Notes under the pieces: model-generated
What the model was told of the DNA's origin: nothing
The model's database searches: none
The model's input: the letters and a program-made list of their open reading frames with translations, nothing else
Assembly (NCBI GenBank): GCA_943737045.1
Contig: CALSFV010000007.1
Coordinates: 1,575,001-1,639,000 of the forward strand
DNA length: 64,000 bases
Direction: 5' to 3'
Source: Parapristionchus giblindavisi
Lineage: Eukaryota; Nematoda; Chromadorea; Rhabditida; Diplogasteridae
Position numbers and translations under genes: made by a program
Part shown: positions 33,835-45,360 of the stretch, piece after piece
How the letters are laid out: each line of letters opens with the position of its first letter
Numbering within the stretch: position 1 is the first letter of the stretch

Positions 33835-35551
33835 GATGGAGGGGAGGGCTAGGATACCTCACTGAAAACAGGCGTATCCTTGGTTAGATGACGAATCCAC
33901 GTGCCGATAGCGCCGAGTACTCAGGTAGTTGATAGGCATCGAGACGGTCACCGGACTTGTAGTTGAACGAATGAAAGATTATGACGAGCAGGGGAAGATA
34001 CGATAAATGAAGATTAGAGTTGTTGTCTACTCTAGCATATTACGCGCTCGATCTTGACGTTCTGGATGGATTGGAAGGGATAATCTGCCTTGTTCCTAGA
34101 GTGATCGATCTGAGTACATGTGTTAATGAAGATGATTCCTTTCCTATTCCTTCCCTGGTTACGACGAGATTATGTGATCGTTCTTTGATCATAGCAGAGA
34201 GTGTGCAAATGTGAGAGAGTACAGACAGAGTGAGACAGTGTGAGTCGGCGGGAAAGTGCAGAGAAAGAAATTTCTGCCCTTGTCAATGACCTACCAATAG
34301 TGTTGACTCATTGGTCATTCCCAAACTTCCCGATCGATTCCCCAATGTTTTCTACTATGTCTCCTATGTTCCTCCTCTCCTCCATTCCATCCCGATTTCG
34401 TTCATTAATATTTTAACTTTATCATATTTGCTTATATTTTGTTTATGTTGTCTACTCTAGCATTATCTATAACACGGTAATCTATAGCATGATCTATATT
34501 ATCTATCTTCTTTTTCTATATTATCCATGATCATCTCTAACACGGTATACCATTCATGTTCATTTCATTTCCCATCATCGCTCGTTTCGCCGCTCTTCAT
34601 CTGCATCCCTCTTCGTTTCCTTTCTGAAATTGATCTTTGATCTTTGCCTCTATCATGTGCTTCAGAGAGCGTAGTGCAGAGAATTCATAGACTCGTCCAT
34701 GATCTAGAATCAACAATGTTGATTTATTAGCGTTTTCCTCCGTTCTAGGTTGCTTTCCTCCTTGTTAAAGTGGAATTACTTCTCCCTATACCTTTCTTCA
34801 TGTTTTGGTTCGTAATTATTGTAGTTCAGTCTTTTGCTATCCCTCTTTCTCTTCCTTTTACTCCCTCTCATTCGCTACCTCTTGATCAGTCCTTCTCTAC
34901 TCCACTCTCCAATTCTCCTTCTGGCCATGCTCTTGCCAGCATCCTACTACCTCTCTCTATCCTCCTCCCTTCGTTTACAGTCTTCCTATTTTTGCCCCGA
35001 AGTCTCGGTGATTTTCCCGCCTTTTCTAGGTATATCTCTTCCACATCGCCTCTCTCTTCTTCTCTACTTCTCTTGTAATCATTGATCTGTTATTGCGCGT
35101 ACTTATTATTTTTGTTCATTTACAATCTTTCTTTCCCTCGCTTGATTCCTCGTTTATCCGGGTCGCATATCTAGGACTCGTATTCTCAATTAAAAAAAGA
35201 AACTCTCCGCTATGGAAACTCCCATTTTTCGTTACTTTCTTGTCCTTTGAGGGCATAATGTACGTTGAACTGTTACTTTGGTATTATCAAATCCTTTTCA
35301 GAGCACCTTGGTCAACCTCAGGGGCCGAATCCATGAAGCGCGACGAAACGTTCACTGATAGGATGACAAACCCATAGTCTACTCTCTCTTGTCAGTCATC
35401 ATGGATGTCATGGGAGGCGTTGATTTCTGATTTTGGAGGTGAGAGTATACCTTGTTTAATATTAAACTATGTTTAAAAGTCATGAAATGAAAAGTAAAAC
35501 AGAGAACACTTCTTGTTGCCACTTTTTTAAAATGATTTTTGAAACCATATC
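33835..35551. other. Pyrimidine-rich intergenic stretch, no gene supported
   Basis: Long CT-rich plus strand (34320-35090) gives open frames rich in Ser, Leu, Pro and Phe that look compositional and lack domains. TTGTCTACTCTAGCAT occurs at 34023 and 34447. Nothing else recognised. Confidence 0.5.
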
Positions 35552-35758
35552 CTCTGGTATTTCCCAACTAGTAGTTTACTTACGTGACGTCACAGACTAG
35601 TAGTTTACTGCTAGTTTACTACAAGCGAAAGAACATTTGACGAAATGCATTACCGTATTACACACCACTTCTAGTAAACTTACGTTTAACAAGCCGTAGA
35701 CTTGCAAGTCTACGGCTAGTGGGAAATATAAGTAAACTGCTAATTTGAAATTACCAGC
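35552..35758. mobile_element. MITE, CTCTGGTATTTC family
   Basis: CTCTGGTATTTCCCAACTAG to GAAATTACCAG, with the core GAACATTTGACGAAATGCAT shared with 33628-33834 and repeated CTAGTAGTTTACT motifs. Confidence 0.8.
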
Positions 35759-35870
35759 GTCTCTATCATTTGGGCACTTCTTCCGATAACGGCATCTTTT
35801 TATCTCAATTTATTCATAGTCATCATAACAGTTTTTGTCCTTACGTAGCTTTTGAACTTTTGATTAGATT

Positions 35871-36080
35871 ATGATAGGAAAAATCTCTGAATCAATGCTA
35901 AATTTTCGTTGTTCATGTCGATTGTTCGCCGTCCGTGCTGCTGAAGAAGGCCAGAAGGTTGTCGCCATCGTCACTGAAGAACCTCTCAATGGAATGAAGG
36001 TGGAAGTGGCTACACAACCCTCGTCATTGACCGTCCAGACTACTGCTGAGGCACCTGACGGATACCCTATTCAGAAATAA
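35871..36080 (+). CDS. Terminal exon of an unrecognised gene
   Basis: The frame ends VRAAEEGQKVVAIVTEEPLN...EAPDGYPIQK with a TAA that overlaps AATAAAG, a polyadenylation-like signal. Codon use is C/G-ending (GCC ATC GTC ACT), like the lipase exons and unlike the surrounding AT-rich DNA, which argues for a real exon. The 5' boundary is unclear; an exon could start near 35935. No partner exons were found upstream, so it may be an orphaned or retroposed 3' end. Confidence 0.42.
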   Translation: MIGKISESMLNFRCSCRLFAVRAAEEGQKVVAIVTEEPLNGMKVEVATQPSSLTVQTTAEAPDGYPIQK

Positions 36081-36119
36081 TAAAGATATTTGGGGTGTGT
36101 TTTAATGCTTGTTATCGGT

Positions 36120-36240
36120 GTCCAAGCCCGCGCGGTTAAATGGGCGGAGTAAGAATCACTATATAAATAGGGCTAATCAGAAATGGGCGGAGCCACACAT
36201 CGGTGTATAAATACGGGAATGGCCGAGTATATGTAGATCA
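36120..36240 (+). promoter_or_regulatory. Two tandem GGGCGGAG plus TATAAATA modules
   Basis: AATGGGCGGAG...ATATAAATAGGG at about 36139-36172 is followed by AATGGGCGGAG...GTATAAATACGGG at about 36182-36217. Both have about 13-15 bp between the GC box and TATA box. They face a tRNA-like sequence at 36262. No downstream ORF was found. Confidence 0.45.
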
Positions 36241-36261
36241 TTTGACTTGTGTTCTAATAGG

Positions 36262-36345
36262 GACCCATGGTCTAGTGGATAAGAGCATGGGAAATCAAAC
36301 CGGCCGGTTGGTCGGCAAGAAGGTTCGATTCCCCCAAGAGGATTA
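36262..36345 (+). other. tRNA-like sequence, probably a pseudogene or SINE head
   Basis: GGTCTAGTGGATAAGAGC is a good A box region and AAGGTTCGATTCCCCC a good B box, but the anticodon stem is not clean and the acceptor strands do not pair well. Confidence 0.5.
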
Positions 36346-36974
36346 GCAAAAGATAATCACTCTCGACTGCACCCAACTGTTTTTGCCGTTTTTTTCCTTG
36401 GCGTTACTCCGCTCTCTCTAGGCTAATGTCTAGCGTGCGACACAGGTCCCATAGAATGATCGTGAACTAACTTATTTTCTTCAAAATTGCAAAACATATT
36501 TTAAAATATAGATTAAGCATTGTACGTTGTGCTCAAAGCGCTTTCAATAAGATTCAATATTTCATTACTTGGACGAATAAAATAAATCAATGGACCAATA
36601 ACGACTGTTATGTTGCAAAAGGAGTGCGGACATGGCTGTAGGAGTATTTGGTAAAGAAATCGAGAGCGAGACAATTAAATTAAATTTTTATTTGATTAAA
36701 TTTGTCGTACATCCAAAATATACATTTAAGCAAGATGCAAATTAACGAGTGGTGCAGAAAAGAGAAAAGGATTGAGGAAAGTGCGGAACTATGGTATGCA
36801 GAGGAATTTAAGTCTTTTTGTGAAATACTGTGAATCTTAACATTTAAAATTTAAAAATATAAACTTTTAAAATGGACTAATCCCTCATGTTTCTGCTGAG
36901 GCTGGTGGTTCCGATATTGTATTTTCTCATTGGATTTGCTATACCTAGATGAAGCGAAGTTTTAAATTAGCTTA
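36346..36974. other. AT-rich intergenic DNA, nothing seen
   Basis: No exon with supporting splice sites, no repeat of the families listed here. Confidence 0.5.
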
Positions 36975-37391
36975 CAAGGGAATGCCCTGAAGCCACACTC
37001 ACCGATCAGGTCCAATTTTTTACTGGAGATACATCTCATATTGGGATTAGGTTTGGCGGTATCAGAAATTGCAAAGCTCTTCTTTGAAATTTTAAAATTA
37101 TTTTTAAAAAATCGATGATAAAATTTACAACGTGCACATCTTTATCAGAAGTAGCACCATAACATCTTATGCAAATTGAGAAAGGTTTACGCATTCAGAT
37201 ATGCAAATTTGATTGCAAAAAAACCATTTTCAAAGTGTTTTCATTGTTTTTGTCCATTTTTAAATAAATTTTAAAATTTCAAAGAAGAGCTTTGCAATTT
37301 CTAATACCGCCAAACCTCATCCATATATGAGATGTACCTCCAGTACAAATTTGGACCTGATCGGTGAGTGTGGCTTCAGGGCATTCCCTTG
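36975..37391. mobile_element. Harbinger-like palindromic MITE, CAAGGGAA ends, TTA target duplication
   Basis: CAAGGGAATGCCCTGAAGCC and GGCTTCAGGGCATTCCCTTG are inverted, with TTA on both sides (36972-36974, 37392-37394). Arms extend about 170 bp (GATCAGGTCCAA, TTTGCAATTTC). Confidence 0.9.
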
Positions 37392-37612
37392 TTAGGATGT
37401 GCCTTTTAGACGAGACCTACTAATCACTGTATCTCAGTGATGTCGTCCGTGAACACACTATTTCTCAGGTCATATATGAGAGTATGAAAAAAGATGAAAG
37501 GGGCAAAACGACTGAAAGGAAAGATGAAGATGAACAGACAAGTGTTATCCATGAAGCAAAAGACATGTGAAGTTCTGTATATAACACCTTTCGTCTACAC
37601 AAAAGTGTAAAA

Positions 37613-39156
37613 TACAGTACTGTCCAAAAAAGAATAACATTTGGTTTTTTCGCCAACTTTTTTTCAAACTCAACCGATCGAGTCCAGATTTTCAGGGATA
37701 ATTTTGAGAGTGTTTTTACGTGTCATACACAAAAATCACCCCAGTTGATCTTGTACGGTAAATTTTATTTCGATTTTGTTAAAAGACAAAAAATGAGATT
37801 TTCGTTTTCTTCGCATTCTTCGGATTTTTTCACTCATTTTGCTACCAATGTGTGTTGTATCGATTTAAAAGCATGACACGGGTTCTTGGGAGCAAGAATC
37901 TACCGAGATCCGAGCGAGAATCCATTCGTCGTGGACGTCAGATGGGATTGTCACTGGCACTGTGTCGCACCAGTTCCGAGCGACAGTTTCAACTACCCTG
38001 AAGGTCATCAAAACTTCAATCCGTGCTCAAACAATGAAGAAGGTTAATGTACGACCTCGCAAGACGACCACGACATCTGATCGTCCGATTACCTGCATCG
38101 CGAAGCAGAAACTGAGGCTCACTACAATGGACATCAAGTGAGCACTTGTGTAAACATGGCTGAAAAGATGTTTGAGGTGTCCTTGAATAATGTACAACAT
38201 CGCCTTCGTGCGTCGGGTCTGTTCGAACGTCGCCATATCAAGGAACAGCTGATCTCCGAAAAGAATCGCAAAGCATGGATCACATGGGCAAAAGAGTACT
38301 TGTATTTGACCCCCTAACAGTAGAATTAGGTCGTATTCTCAGACGAAATCAAGTTTCTGATGATTGCTACGGAAGGAATATTTCATGTTTGTCGTCCAGT
38401 TGGCACTAGATTGGATGTGAAGTACCAACTGACCACCGTGAAGCATGGAGGAGGATCGTTAATGTTGTGGGGCTGTTTCTCTGAAGATGGGGTTGGTCAC
38501 CTGGTTCCTTTGAAGAGAATTATGAAGAAGGCGATATTCTAGAGACACATTTCCTTCCTTCAAACATGGTTTCAGGCAAGTTTAGAAGCTTTAGGCACCT
38601 AAATTTAGTGAAACTCCGCTAGGGCTCGCTTAATGTCCGTTGTAGTGGGCATCCGTTTCTCCTTCGAGATGCAGGTAATCAGAAGATCAGATGTCGTGGT
38701 CGTCTTGCGAGGTCGTACATTAACCTTCTTCATTGTTTGAGCTCGGATTGAAGTTTTGATGACCTTCAGGATAGTCGAAACTGTCACTCGGAACTGCTGT
38801 GAGACAGTGCCAGTGACAGTCCCATCTGACGTCCACGACGAATGGATTCTCGCTCGGATCTCGGTTTATTCTTGGTCCCGAGAATCCGTATCATGCTTTT
38901 AAATCGATACAACACACATTGGTAGCAAAATGAGTGAAAAAAATCCGAAGAATGCGAAGAAAACGAAAATCTCATTTTTTGACTTTTAATAAAATCGAAA
39001 TAAAATTTACCGAACAAGATCAACTGGGGTGATTTTTGTGTTAGACACGTAAAAACGCTCTCAAAATTATCCCTGAAAATCTGGACTCGATCGGCTGAGT
39101 TTGAAAAAAGTTATGGCGAAGAAACCAAATGTTATTCTTTTTTGGCCAGTACTGTA
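37613..39156 (+). mobile_element. Tc1-family transposon with very long inverted repeats, transposase broken
   Basis: CAGTACTGTCCAAAAAAGAA and its inverse bound the element, flanked by TA. The inverted repeats are about 500 bp and reach into the N-terminal (helix-turn-helix) coding part of the transposase, which is why that sequence appears twice in opposite orientation. On + the frame fragments include the pre-catalytic stretch ERRHIKEQLISEKNRKAWI, VVFSDEIKF with a catalytic Asp, and VKHGGGSLMLWGCFSEDGVG, diagnostic of Tc1/mariner DD34E enzymes. Stops and frameshifts (for example TAA before 38110 and after 38310) and loss of the C-terminal Glu region make it non-autonomous. Confidence 0.9.
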
Positions 39157-39530
39157 TATCATTTCACAGGTCTTAAGTCTCCGTCTCCGTCTTAATCTCT
39201 TTGTGAGGACACACGGAAAGAATGATAGAATGATAAAAATATTTTTTGAGATACCCCAGGTTTGAGAGGATTTGAATTTGCGATTTGAGAGAGACATCGA
39301 ATGTCTCAACTTTTACTTTGCTATACATGTATCAGTTCTTTTACAAGGGAAGCACCAGTTGCGACGGAACCAATTCTGTAAGGGACCTATATGGGTAGTT
39401 AGGCTTGAGGGGGGGGGGGGGGGGACCGACAAATCTGTTTTCAAAAGCTGCACCGCGGGCCTACTAATCGATAATTTCAATTATTGATTGTCCACCACCC
39501 TCCTGAAATCCCTGCCACAAGGCCTACATA

Positions 39531-40545
39531 TATCTATATATTTATTCACCACAAGGTAAACGTGTATAAAACAATAAATATTAAACAAATGAATGAAGTA
39601 CAATTTCTAGAAGGGGAATGAACATTGAATAAGAGTAAAATAATGATAACGGAGTCGTGGCCAAACTGATCAGTCATTGGTTTTTAAAAGTTGATTCTGT
39701 TCTCTGGTCGGCTAAGTAACCGAGCCGCTCGCAAGAAGAAACTGTTATGCCTGTATTGGAAACGAGACCCGCAATTGGAGAAGTTTAATCCATTTCTAGT
39801 AACGTAGGTTTTGAAATAGTGGTTTTTATTATTTGAAATCCTAGTTTTCCCTCTAAGTAGTTTGATGGACATTTTAATGTCAATGTTTAGCCTGCGCTGC
39901 TCGAGAGTGTCTAGACCGAGTTTTGTATTGCGTGCACTACTATTCGGCATGAATTGCCACGTATATTTGTGGCAACGTGCAAACAGCCTTCTTGTGAAAT
40001 AATTCTGTACTTTTTCTAACATTTTAATGTCTTTTTTCTGGTAGGGATTGAATACAGTGCAAGCGCTCTCTAAAATAGGCCTAATATAAATTGAATATGC
40101 TTTTAGTAGAATTATCGGGTTATTTGTTCTTAGAGCTCGCATAATTATATGACAGGCTGATTTAGCTTTGATTGATACTGCTCTACAATGGTCTGAGAAA
40201 GTCAGGCTTCTTTGAATTATGAATCCTAGATCTTTGACAACTTCTTTTTGATTCAGATTATTGCCTTCAATAGTATATACTCTAGAAGGATTCGCTCTAC
40301 CTAGGTGTAGGGAGTTACATTTATGGGATGCTAGAGGCAATTGCCAGTCGTTTGACCATTTAACAATAGTGTCGACTGCAACTTGTACATATTCGGAAAA
40401 GGCAGCGATAATCCATGTGAATGCAAGAAAGAACGATGCGCTCTTTGTCCCAAGTGTGAGAGGCCGTTCTGCTTCGAATGTTTGCACCAATGCTGATTAT
40501 TTAGGTGTAGTTCCACTTATATATATCTTCGTTCACCGTATTATA
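39531..40545 (-). mobile_element. 5'-truncated LINE (non-LTR) retrotransposon
   Basis: An open frame on the minus strand down to 39684 encodes the region after the RT active site: IVKWSNDWQLPLASHKCN, VKDLGFIIQRSLTFSDHC, SIYIRPILESACTVFNPYQK and VQNYFTRRLFARC, the order typical of CR1/Jockey-group ORF2. The YADD motif itself is not included. The frame is intact for over 240 codons, so the insertion is recent. The 3' end is near 39531 (GAATAAATATATAG on the minus strand). Confidence 0.85.
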
Positions 40546-40627
40546 TTCGAATGATAAAGCTCTGAAATGTTGATAAAACAATAAAAATGAAGTTGAGGAA
40601 GTTGGTAAAAATCAGCAAAAGAATAAT

Positions 40628-40700
40628 GACCGGGACGGGAATCGAACCAGGGGTATGGGAGTGCTAGTGGGATGCGCTCCCGGTTGAGCCGCCGAGGAAG
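40628..40700 (-). other. tRNA-like B-box sequence
   Basis: The minus strand reads GGCTCAACCGGGAGCGCATC (A-box-like) and CCCTGGTTCGATTCCCGTC (B box). The anticodon arm does not fold cleanly, so it is a relic or SINE head inside the 39344-40880 element. Confidence 0.45.
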
Positions 40701-41039
40701 TTGTGCACCCTATGTTGCATCTCCTTGTGTATTTAAGTGGCGCGTGCATCGCTCGAAATTATCGATTAGTAGGTCCGCGGTGCAGCTTTTGAAAACAGTT
40801 TTGTCGATCCCCCCCTCAACACTAACTACCCATATGGGTCCCTTACAGAATTAGTTCCGTCGCAACTGGTGCTTCCCTTGTTAGTTCTGTAGTTCAGATC
40901 AGTTCTATCTTTTATTGAATATAAATCTAAACTGGACACAAATGCAATTTTTTATCACAATCATTTTCTTCAAAATTGGTTTAGAAATATTATATTAGTA
41001 TATTATAAGCGTTCACATTCCACCGCCACTAGACTACAC

Positions 41040-41558
41040 TATATTAATTGAATACATAATAAAATACAGTGTAATGACCTCTATCAAGCACAAACCAATT
41101 TGATATGGTTGCCACTAATTGTCACTAATTAGCCTTTTTGAATATAGGTAGAAAAAAAGATTTTAGAAGGTACTGTATTATTTGACTCTCTTCATCACTC
41201 ATAGGATCATTGCCACAGGTCGTTGATAAGTCATTCACATCTTCACAGATTAATACCATATACAGATTTATGATGCCGGGGTCTCACGACTTTGCTCTTT
41301 CTCGTCCGGGCTTTATAGCGCGCAATCTCACTCACACCCTATGGCATTCATGACACAATATACCTCTCATACATTATCATATCCTTCATTTTCATTTATA
41401 TTCTCCTATGTCTCCTATAATATAACCATATTAATTCTGGTCAGCCATATCCATCATCACCGTTTCGTTTTTTCAGCATTTTATTCTATTCAACTTCAAA
41501 TAGTTTATTCAATCAACCTATTGCAATTCAAACATTTCTGCGTGTTTAAGTCAGATCA
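41040..41558 (+). promoter_or_regulatory. Duplicated 5' region, copy B
   Basis: Shares with 22945-23684 and 44930-45350 the blocks GAAGGTACTGTATTATTTGA, AGTCATTCACATCTTC, TCACGACTTTGCTCTTTC and CTTTATAGCGCGCAATCTCA. Uninterrupted in this copy, so it best shows the ancestral 5' arrangement. Confidence 0.6.
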
Positions 41559-44187
41559 ATGAGTTTGGAACGCCGATATAAAGTTATTAATCACATTCTC
41601 GATCTACTCTACGTTATCGGTAAGAAATTCAACTCGACTTCTAAGGCAATTTTGACGGAATACGCGCTATGGTCATCACAATGATGGAGACATTCATGTA
41701 AATTTTGCGAATTTCGAACGAATTTTCGAATATCTGTTATATTAAAAAACGTATAAATAAAAATTGGCATTATCAAACGTCTCTCATTCGCTCACTTTTC
41801 TGTTATGTGCGAACAACACGAAAATACAGGGAAAAGGTATTATCACTGGCCTAAAAGTGATCACCCGCAGGACTTTTGTTTTGAATAACATGGTGTGCCT
41901 TTACACCTTTTACGTAACATGAAAATGTGCCCTCATGAGAGCGATAATTGTTTCTCTCCTGTTATTTGAAATCTTAAAATGACACCCCAAGCTAACTTGA
42001 ATCTCTCCGCTCTGACCACGCTCTCTCGCTTTCTTTGTCTACGCTTTCTCTGGCTAGAGAATATTTTTAGCTTGGGGTATGCTTTTAAAGTCTACTTAAA
42101 GTACAGTTTAAAGTTTTTAAATATCAGTCAGCGTTAAAAGTATTGGTTTCAGGCAGCATATGCGTCATTTCGTTCGTGCTTTCATGCCTCGCCTATTTCA
42201 TCTCTTTCATCGATTACGAATACATGGATGGATATTATCGAGTAATTCTTATTCTTATTCTTTATCGTATTATACGCAACATTAAAAAGAATTTCATAAA
42301 GAGGTTGATGGATCTCCGCCGCTATGGTAGTGATATCTGTGAGACTTTTGCGTACAGTTTGGGAGCCACGGGCGAATTTTGGAATAAGTTATAATTAGAT
42401 CTCGCGATGTCTTACCATCTCGAGTAAAGGGGTTGATGACACGAATAATAACACTTTCATTTGCGCGCATTATACTTTAAACTTCAGAGGTATCTCGTTG
42501 ACGTCACGTATTTGATCATAGTATCTGAAGCGTCATTTGTCGGATTAATCGCTATTTCGGTCATCTTTTATTGTCTCAACAGCTACAGTGCAGCGTTGCG
42601 GCGCAGAATTCAGGTAAAGCTAAACACAACACCTCTGGTATTTCAAATTTAAAGCCTACTGATAATACGTCATTGACTTGAAGTTTACTTGAAGTTACTT
42701 CAAGTGTGATATCACTTTTTTACTTTAAATAGACTTGCATCGCACTTACAAGTCTACTTAAAGTCAAAGTACACTTCAAGTTTAGAAAGACCTGAGACTA
42801 TACATAATGACAAAATCATTACCGGATTCATTATTATTCATTTTTTTTAGAATCGACCTCGAGTTAATTCCTCAGTGTGGCTGGAGTGGGGATGTGGAGT
42901 ACTAACTACCGTTCTCGACTTTTTCATTCTTATAGGTAAGGATGATTCTTACGCGTCGTTACATCTGCCTTAAAGGGAGAGTGACCTCTCTCAATGGTCT
43001 CTTCGACACGCAATGTTCTCTCGTTGTTAGAAAACAGAGAAATAGTGTGCGCAATGAAGAGGTCATTGAGAGAGGTTACGCTCCCTTTAAGTGCCTACGC
43101 CGTAACGACGTAACGTCTTACACATGCGGCGGCGTAACTTTTGTGTGTTAGGTCTCGAGTGGAAAACCCTGACGGCTAATCGGTAAAAGACGAAGCATTA
43201 GAATTATAAAAGTGAACAACCAGTGGTATGATTTTTTTTCGCAAACTGTTTCAGTGAACCCATTGTTCGATAGAGTAGGGTTGGTGGTGAAAAGGTCTTC
43301 GACAATCGTTTTCTTCTTTTAATTTTGAAATCGCTTTCAGGCATCATATGTTTCACATTGATGATATATTCATTGATCGTATTATATGAAGCAAAGGAAT
43401 ATGGTAGAGCAAACTATCAGGTCAGCAAAATAAATAATTTCATTTAATTTAATTTATCATACATCAAAAAATATGCGACAACATTTGAAGAACAAGTAAA
43501 TGAGAGAGTGTGGGGTAAAACAGAGAGGGTAAGATAGGGGGGGGGGTGAATAAAGACAGTTCGAGTGAAAAAATTGCTCCACTTGATAAAAAGGGAAGCT
43601 AAAAATGGCGTTTTTAAGCGAAAATTACGAATTTTGTGAATCAACCCACCCTATTTCCAGAATTGACCCACGATATAAAAACAAACGGCGAGGGTACCCA
43701 AAATGTATAAATACAATGTTTATTCTCAGGAACGACAAGAGCTTTGGACTTTCCTTTCAATATTGTTAGCATCATCAGCAGGACTTATCGTCATTTCGAT
43801 TACTTACTTGTCTCTTTACGCTTTCCGGGATTCGATACGTGACAGGCTTGAGGTGAATAAGCACACATTTTTTCTAACTCCGTTAATTGGGGAACCGTGG
43901 CGCATCAGCGTTTCTTGGCTACGTCAGTGAACCAAGACTGGATAGACATTCAAAATTGGAAAAAAAATATAGTTACCCCCCCCCCCCCCCCCACCTACGA
44001 AATGAAAAACGAACACCTTATCCACTACACCACGAGGCTCAGTTTTACAAGAGCTGAAAACTGAGCTTATCTCAAATACCCTCGAATTTCGCGATATTAA
44101 TTATCGATTTTCTCGAAGCTCGTAAAAATTTGTCATTTTTATCATTAATTTCAGACTCGGGAACAAGTGCACGGAGCATCTGTATAA
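41559..44187 (+). CDS. Four-pass membrane protein, family copy B, seven exons, 198 aa
   Basis: Exons 41559-41619, 42153-42241, 42488-42613, 42851-42935, 43341-43420, 43730-43852 and 44155-44187; lengths 61, 89, 126, 85, 80, 123 and 33 keep one frame to TAA. Acceptors are all CAG or TAG. The protein starts MSLERRYKVINHILDLLYVI, and hydrophobic segments lie at about residues 12-35, 58-80, 105-135 and 150-172, separated by short basic loops (ALRRRIQNRPR, RDSIRDRLE). Exon boundaries fall inside TM1 and TM3, conserved in all copies. No signal peptide and no motif that names a family; tetraspan or partial chemoreceptor-like folds are possible. Introns contain MITEs (41976-42088, 42632-42795, 42955-43145). 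No evidence for the ligand or tissue. Confidence 0.75.
42955..43145. mobile_element. Two MITEs nested, intron 4 of copy B
   Basis: GTTACATCTGCCTT at 42959 and the partner GTGCCTACGCCGTAACG after 43090 belong to the GTTACATTTGCC family. The TTAAAGGGAGAGTGACCTCTC...GAGAGGTTACGCTCCCTTTAA element (about 42970-43090) has inserted into it. The inner family is also at 47431-47552 and 55465-55584. Confidence 0.8.
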
Positions 44188-44668
44188 TAGATAAATCGGA
44201 TATAATCCTCATTATGTAATTAATGATGTGATGTATAATTAGTAATCACAATTTTTTATGTTGTATTGATTTCTTTGATTTATTCCCTCGCTGAAGAGCT
44301 ACTTGATTTTCATATACTTTTTTCAATTTGATATAATTACAGTTTTCTTACTGGTTAAGATAAAATCGTTACGTCTTTTCCTTTGTGTTTGTCAAAAATT
44401 ACCAAAGTATTACTAAAGAAAGCAGATCCCCATCTATCAAATTCCGATTAGTTGATCGATAATTGTAAACTGCACATATTTCTGGGACGCCAGAAATCCC
44501 AGATATTCCAAATTGTGCCAATGACGATTAAACCGATCATTATCATTCCTGAAGGAGTAGGGAAGAAGTAGGGTACGGGTACGGGAAGGGTTAGGGTAGA
44601 AGGTAAAGAAAACCGGAAACTTTTTCCGGTGGAAAATTATTTCCGCGCTTTGTAAAACCTTTTGTAAT
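44188..44668. other. Intergenic, no gene seen
   Basis: Follows copy B. The duplicated tail ATGTAATTAATGATGTGATG occurs just after copies B and C, so the duplication includes the 3' flank. Otherwise AT-rich. A C run of about 16 lies upstream at 43977-43992. Confidence 0.5.
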
Positions 44669-44905
44669 AAATTGCGCCCCGCCATTCCATCTGTCCTGGG
44701 TTCGATTCCAGGTCGTTTCACCGCCTCCGCCCCACCAAGGCGTCCGAAAGGGGAATTGGTAGTGACTAGATCACGCGGTAAAGTAGGTCCGAAAAAAGAG
44801 ATTAGGCCCTCCGGATTGAATTGGCCTTTAATTATCACTGGCCTAGCAATGATAAATAACCCGCAAGACTTCCTTGAATAACGGGTTGTACCTTTACCTT
44901 TTTTA
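44669..44905 (+). mobile_element. tRNA-derived SINE, fullest copy
   Basis: A tRNA-like head with B box GGGTTCGATTCCAGG (44698-44712), then GATCACGCGGTAAAGTAGGTCC, the ATCACTGGCCTAGCAATGAT block, CCCGCAAGACTTCC and a TACCTTTACC tail. Pieces of this arrangement recur at 4655, 21893 (inverse), 31465, 41840, 55285 and 55585. The A box is not visible, so the 5' end is truncated. Polymerase III origin is inferred from the box and family layout. Confidence 0.75.
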
Positions 44906-44929
44906 CATAATAAAAAAACAATACAATGA

Positions 44930-45350
44930 TCGTTATCAACCCCAAATCATTTGGGATCGTATGGTTGCCTCTAAACGTCCAATTGGCCATTTTGAATATA
45001 GGTAGAAAAAGATTTTTTTAAAGGATACTGTATTATTTGAGTCTTTGGATCTCTCATAGACAGGTCGATATGTCATTCACATCTTCATACATTAATACCA
45101 TATCTCACGTCTTTGCTCTATACTGTCCTAGCTTTATAGCGCCCAATCTCGCTCACACCCTATGGCATTTATGATGCAATATAAGTCTCAGCCATCATCA
45201 TTATCCTTCATTACCATTTCCTTAGATTCACCCCTATCTTCTATATTATACCCATATTCATTCTCGTCTCCCTTATCCATAACCGTTTCGTTTTTAGTAT
45301 TCTATTCATTAAAAAAATCTTGACCCACCTCGCCTAGACATAATTCACAC
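44930..45350 (+). promoter_or_regulatory. Duplicated 5' region, copy C, displaced from its gene
   Basis: Same blocks as copies A and B (GATACTGTATTATTTGAGTC, TGTCATTCACATCTTC, CTTTATAGCGCCCAATCTC, CCTATGGCATTTATGA). A 1660-bp Tc1-like palindrome (45361-47020) now separates it from the ATG at 47157. The remaining homologous leader resumes at about 47100 (CATTCAAAGTAATATAATTC). Confidence 0.6.
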
Positions 45351-45360
45351 TATGTATTTA

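Larger units (their letters stand above)
39344..40880. mobile_element. CAAGGGAA-ended element carrying a LINE fragment
   Basis: CAAGGGAAGCACCAGTTGCG and CGCAACTGGTGCTTCCCTTG are inverted, flanked by TTA on both sides (39341-39343, 40881-40883). The arms of about 140 bp include GGGACC(C)ATATGGGTAG and AAAAGCTGCACCGCGG and a G run of at least 14 (39411-39424). The centre holds the LINE fragment at 39531-40545 and a tRNA-like B box near 40628-40700. Confidence 0.85.

Noticed and set aside
34770..35085. 102-codon hydrophobic frame
   Set aside because: Sits in a CT-rich tract that opens two overlapping frames at once, so composition explains it.
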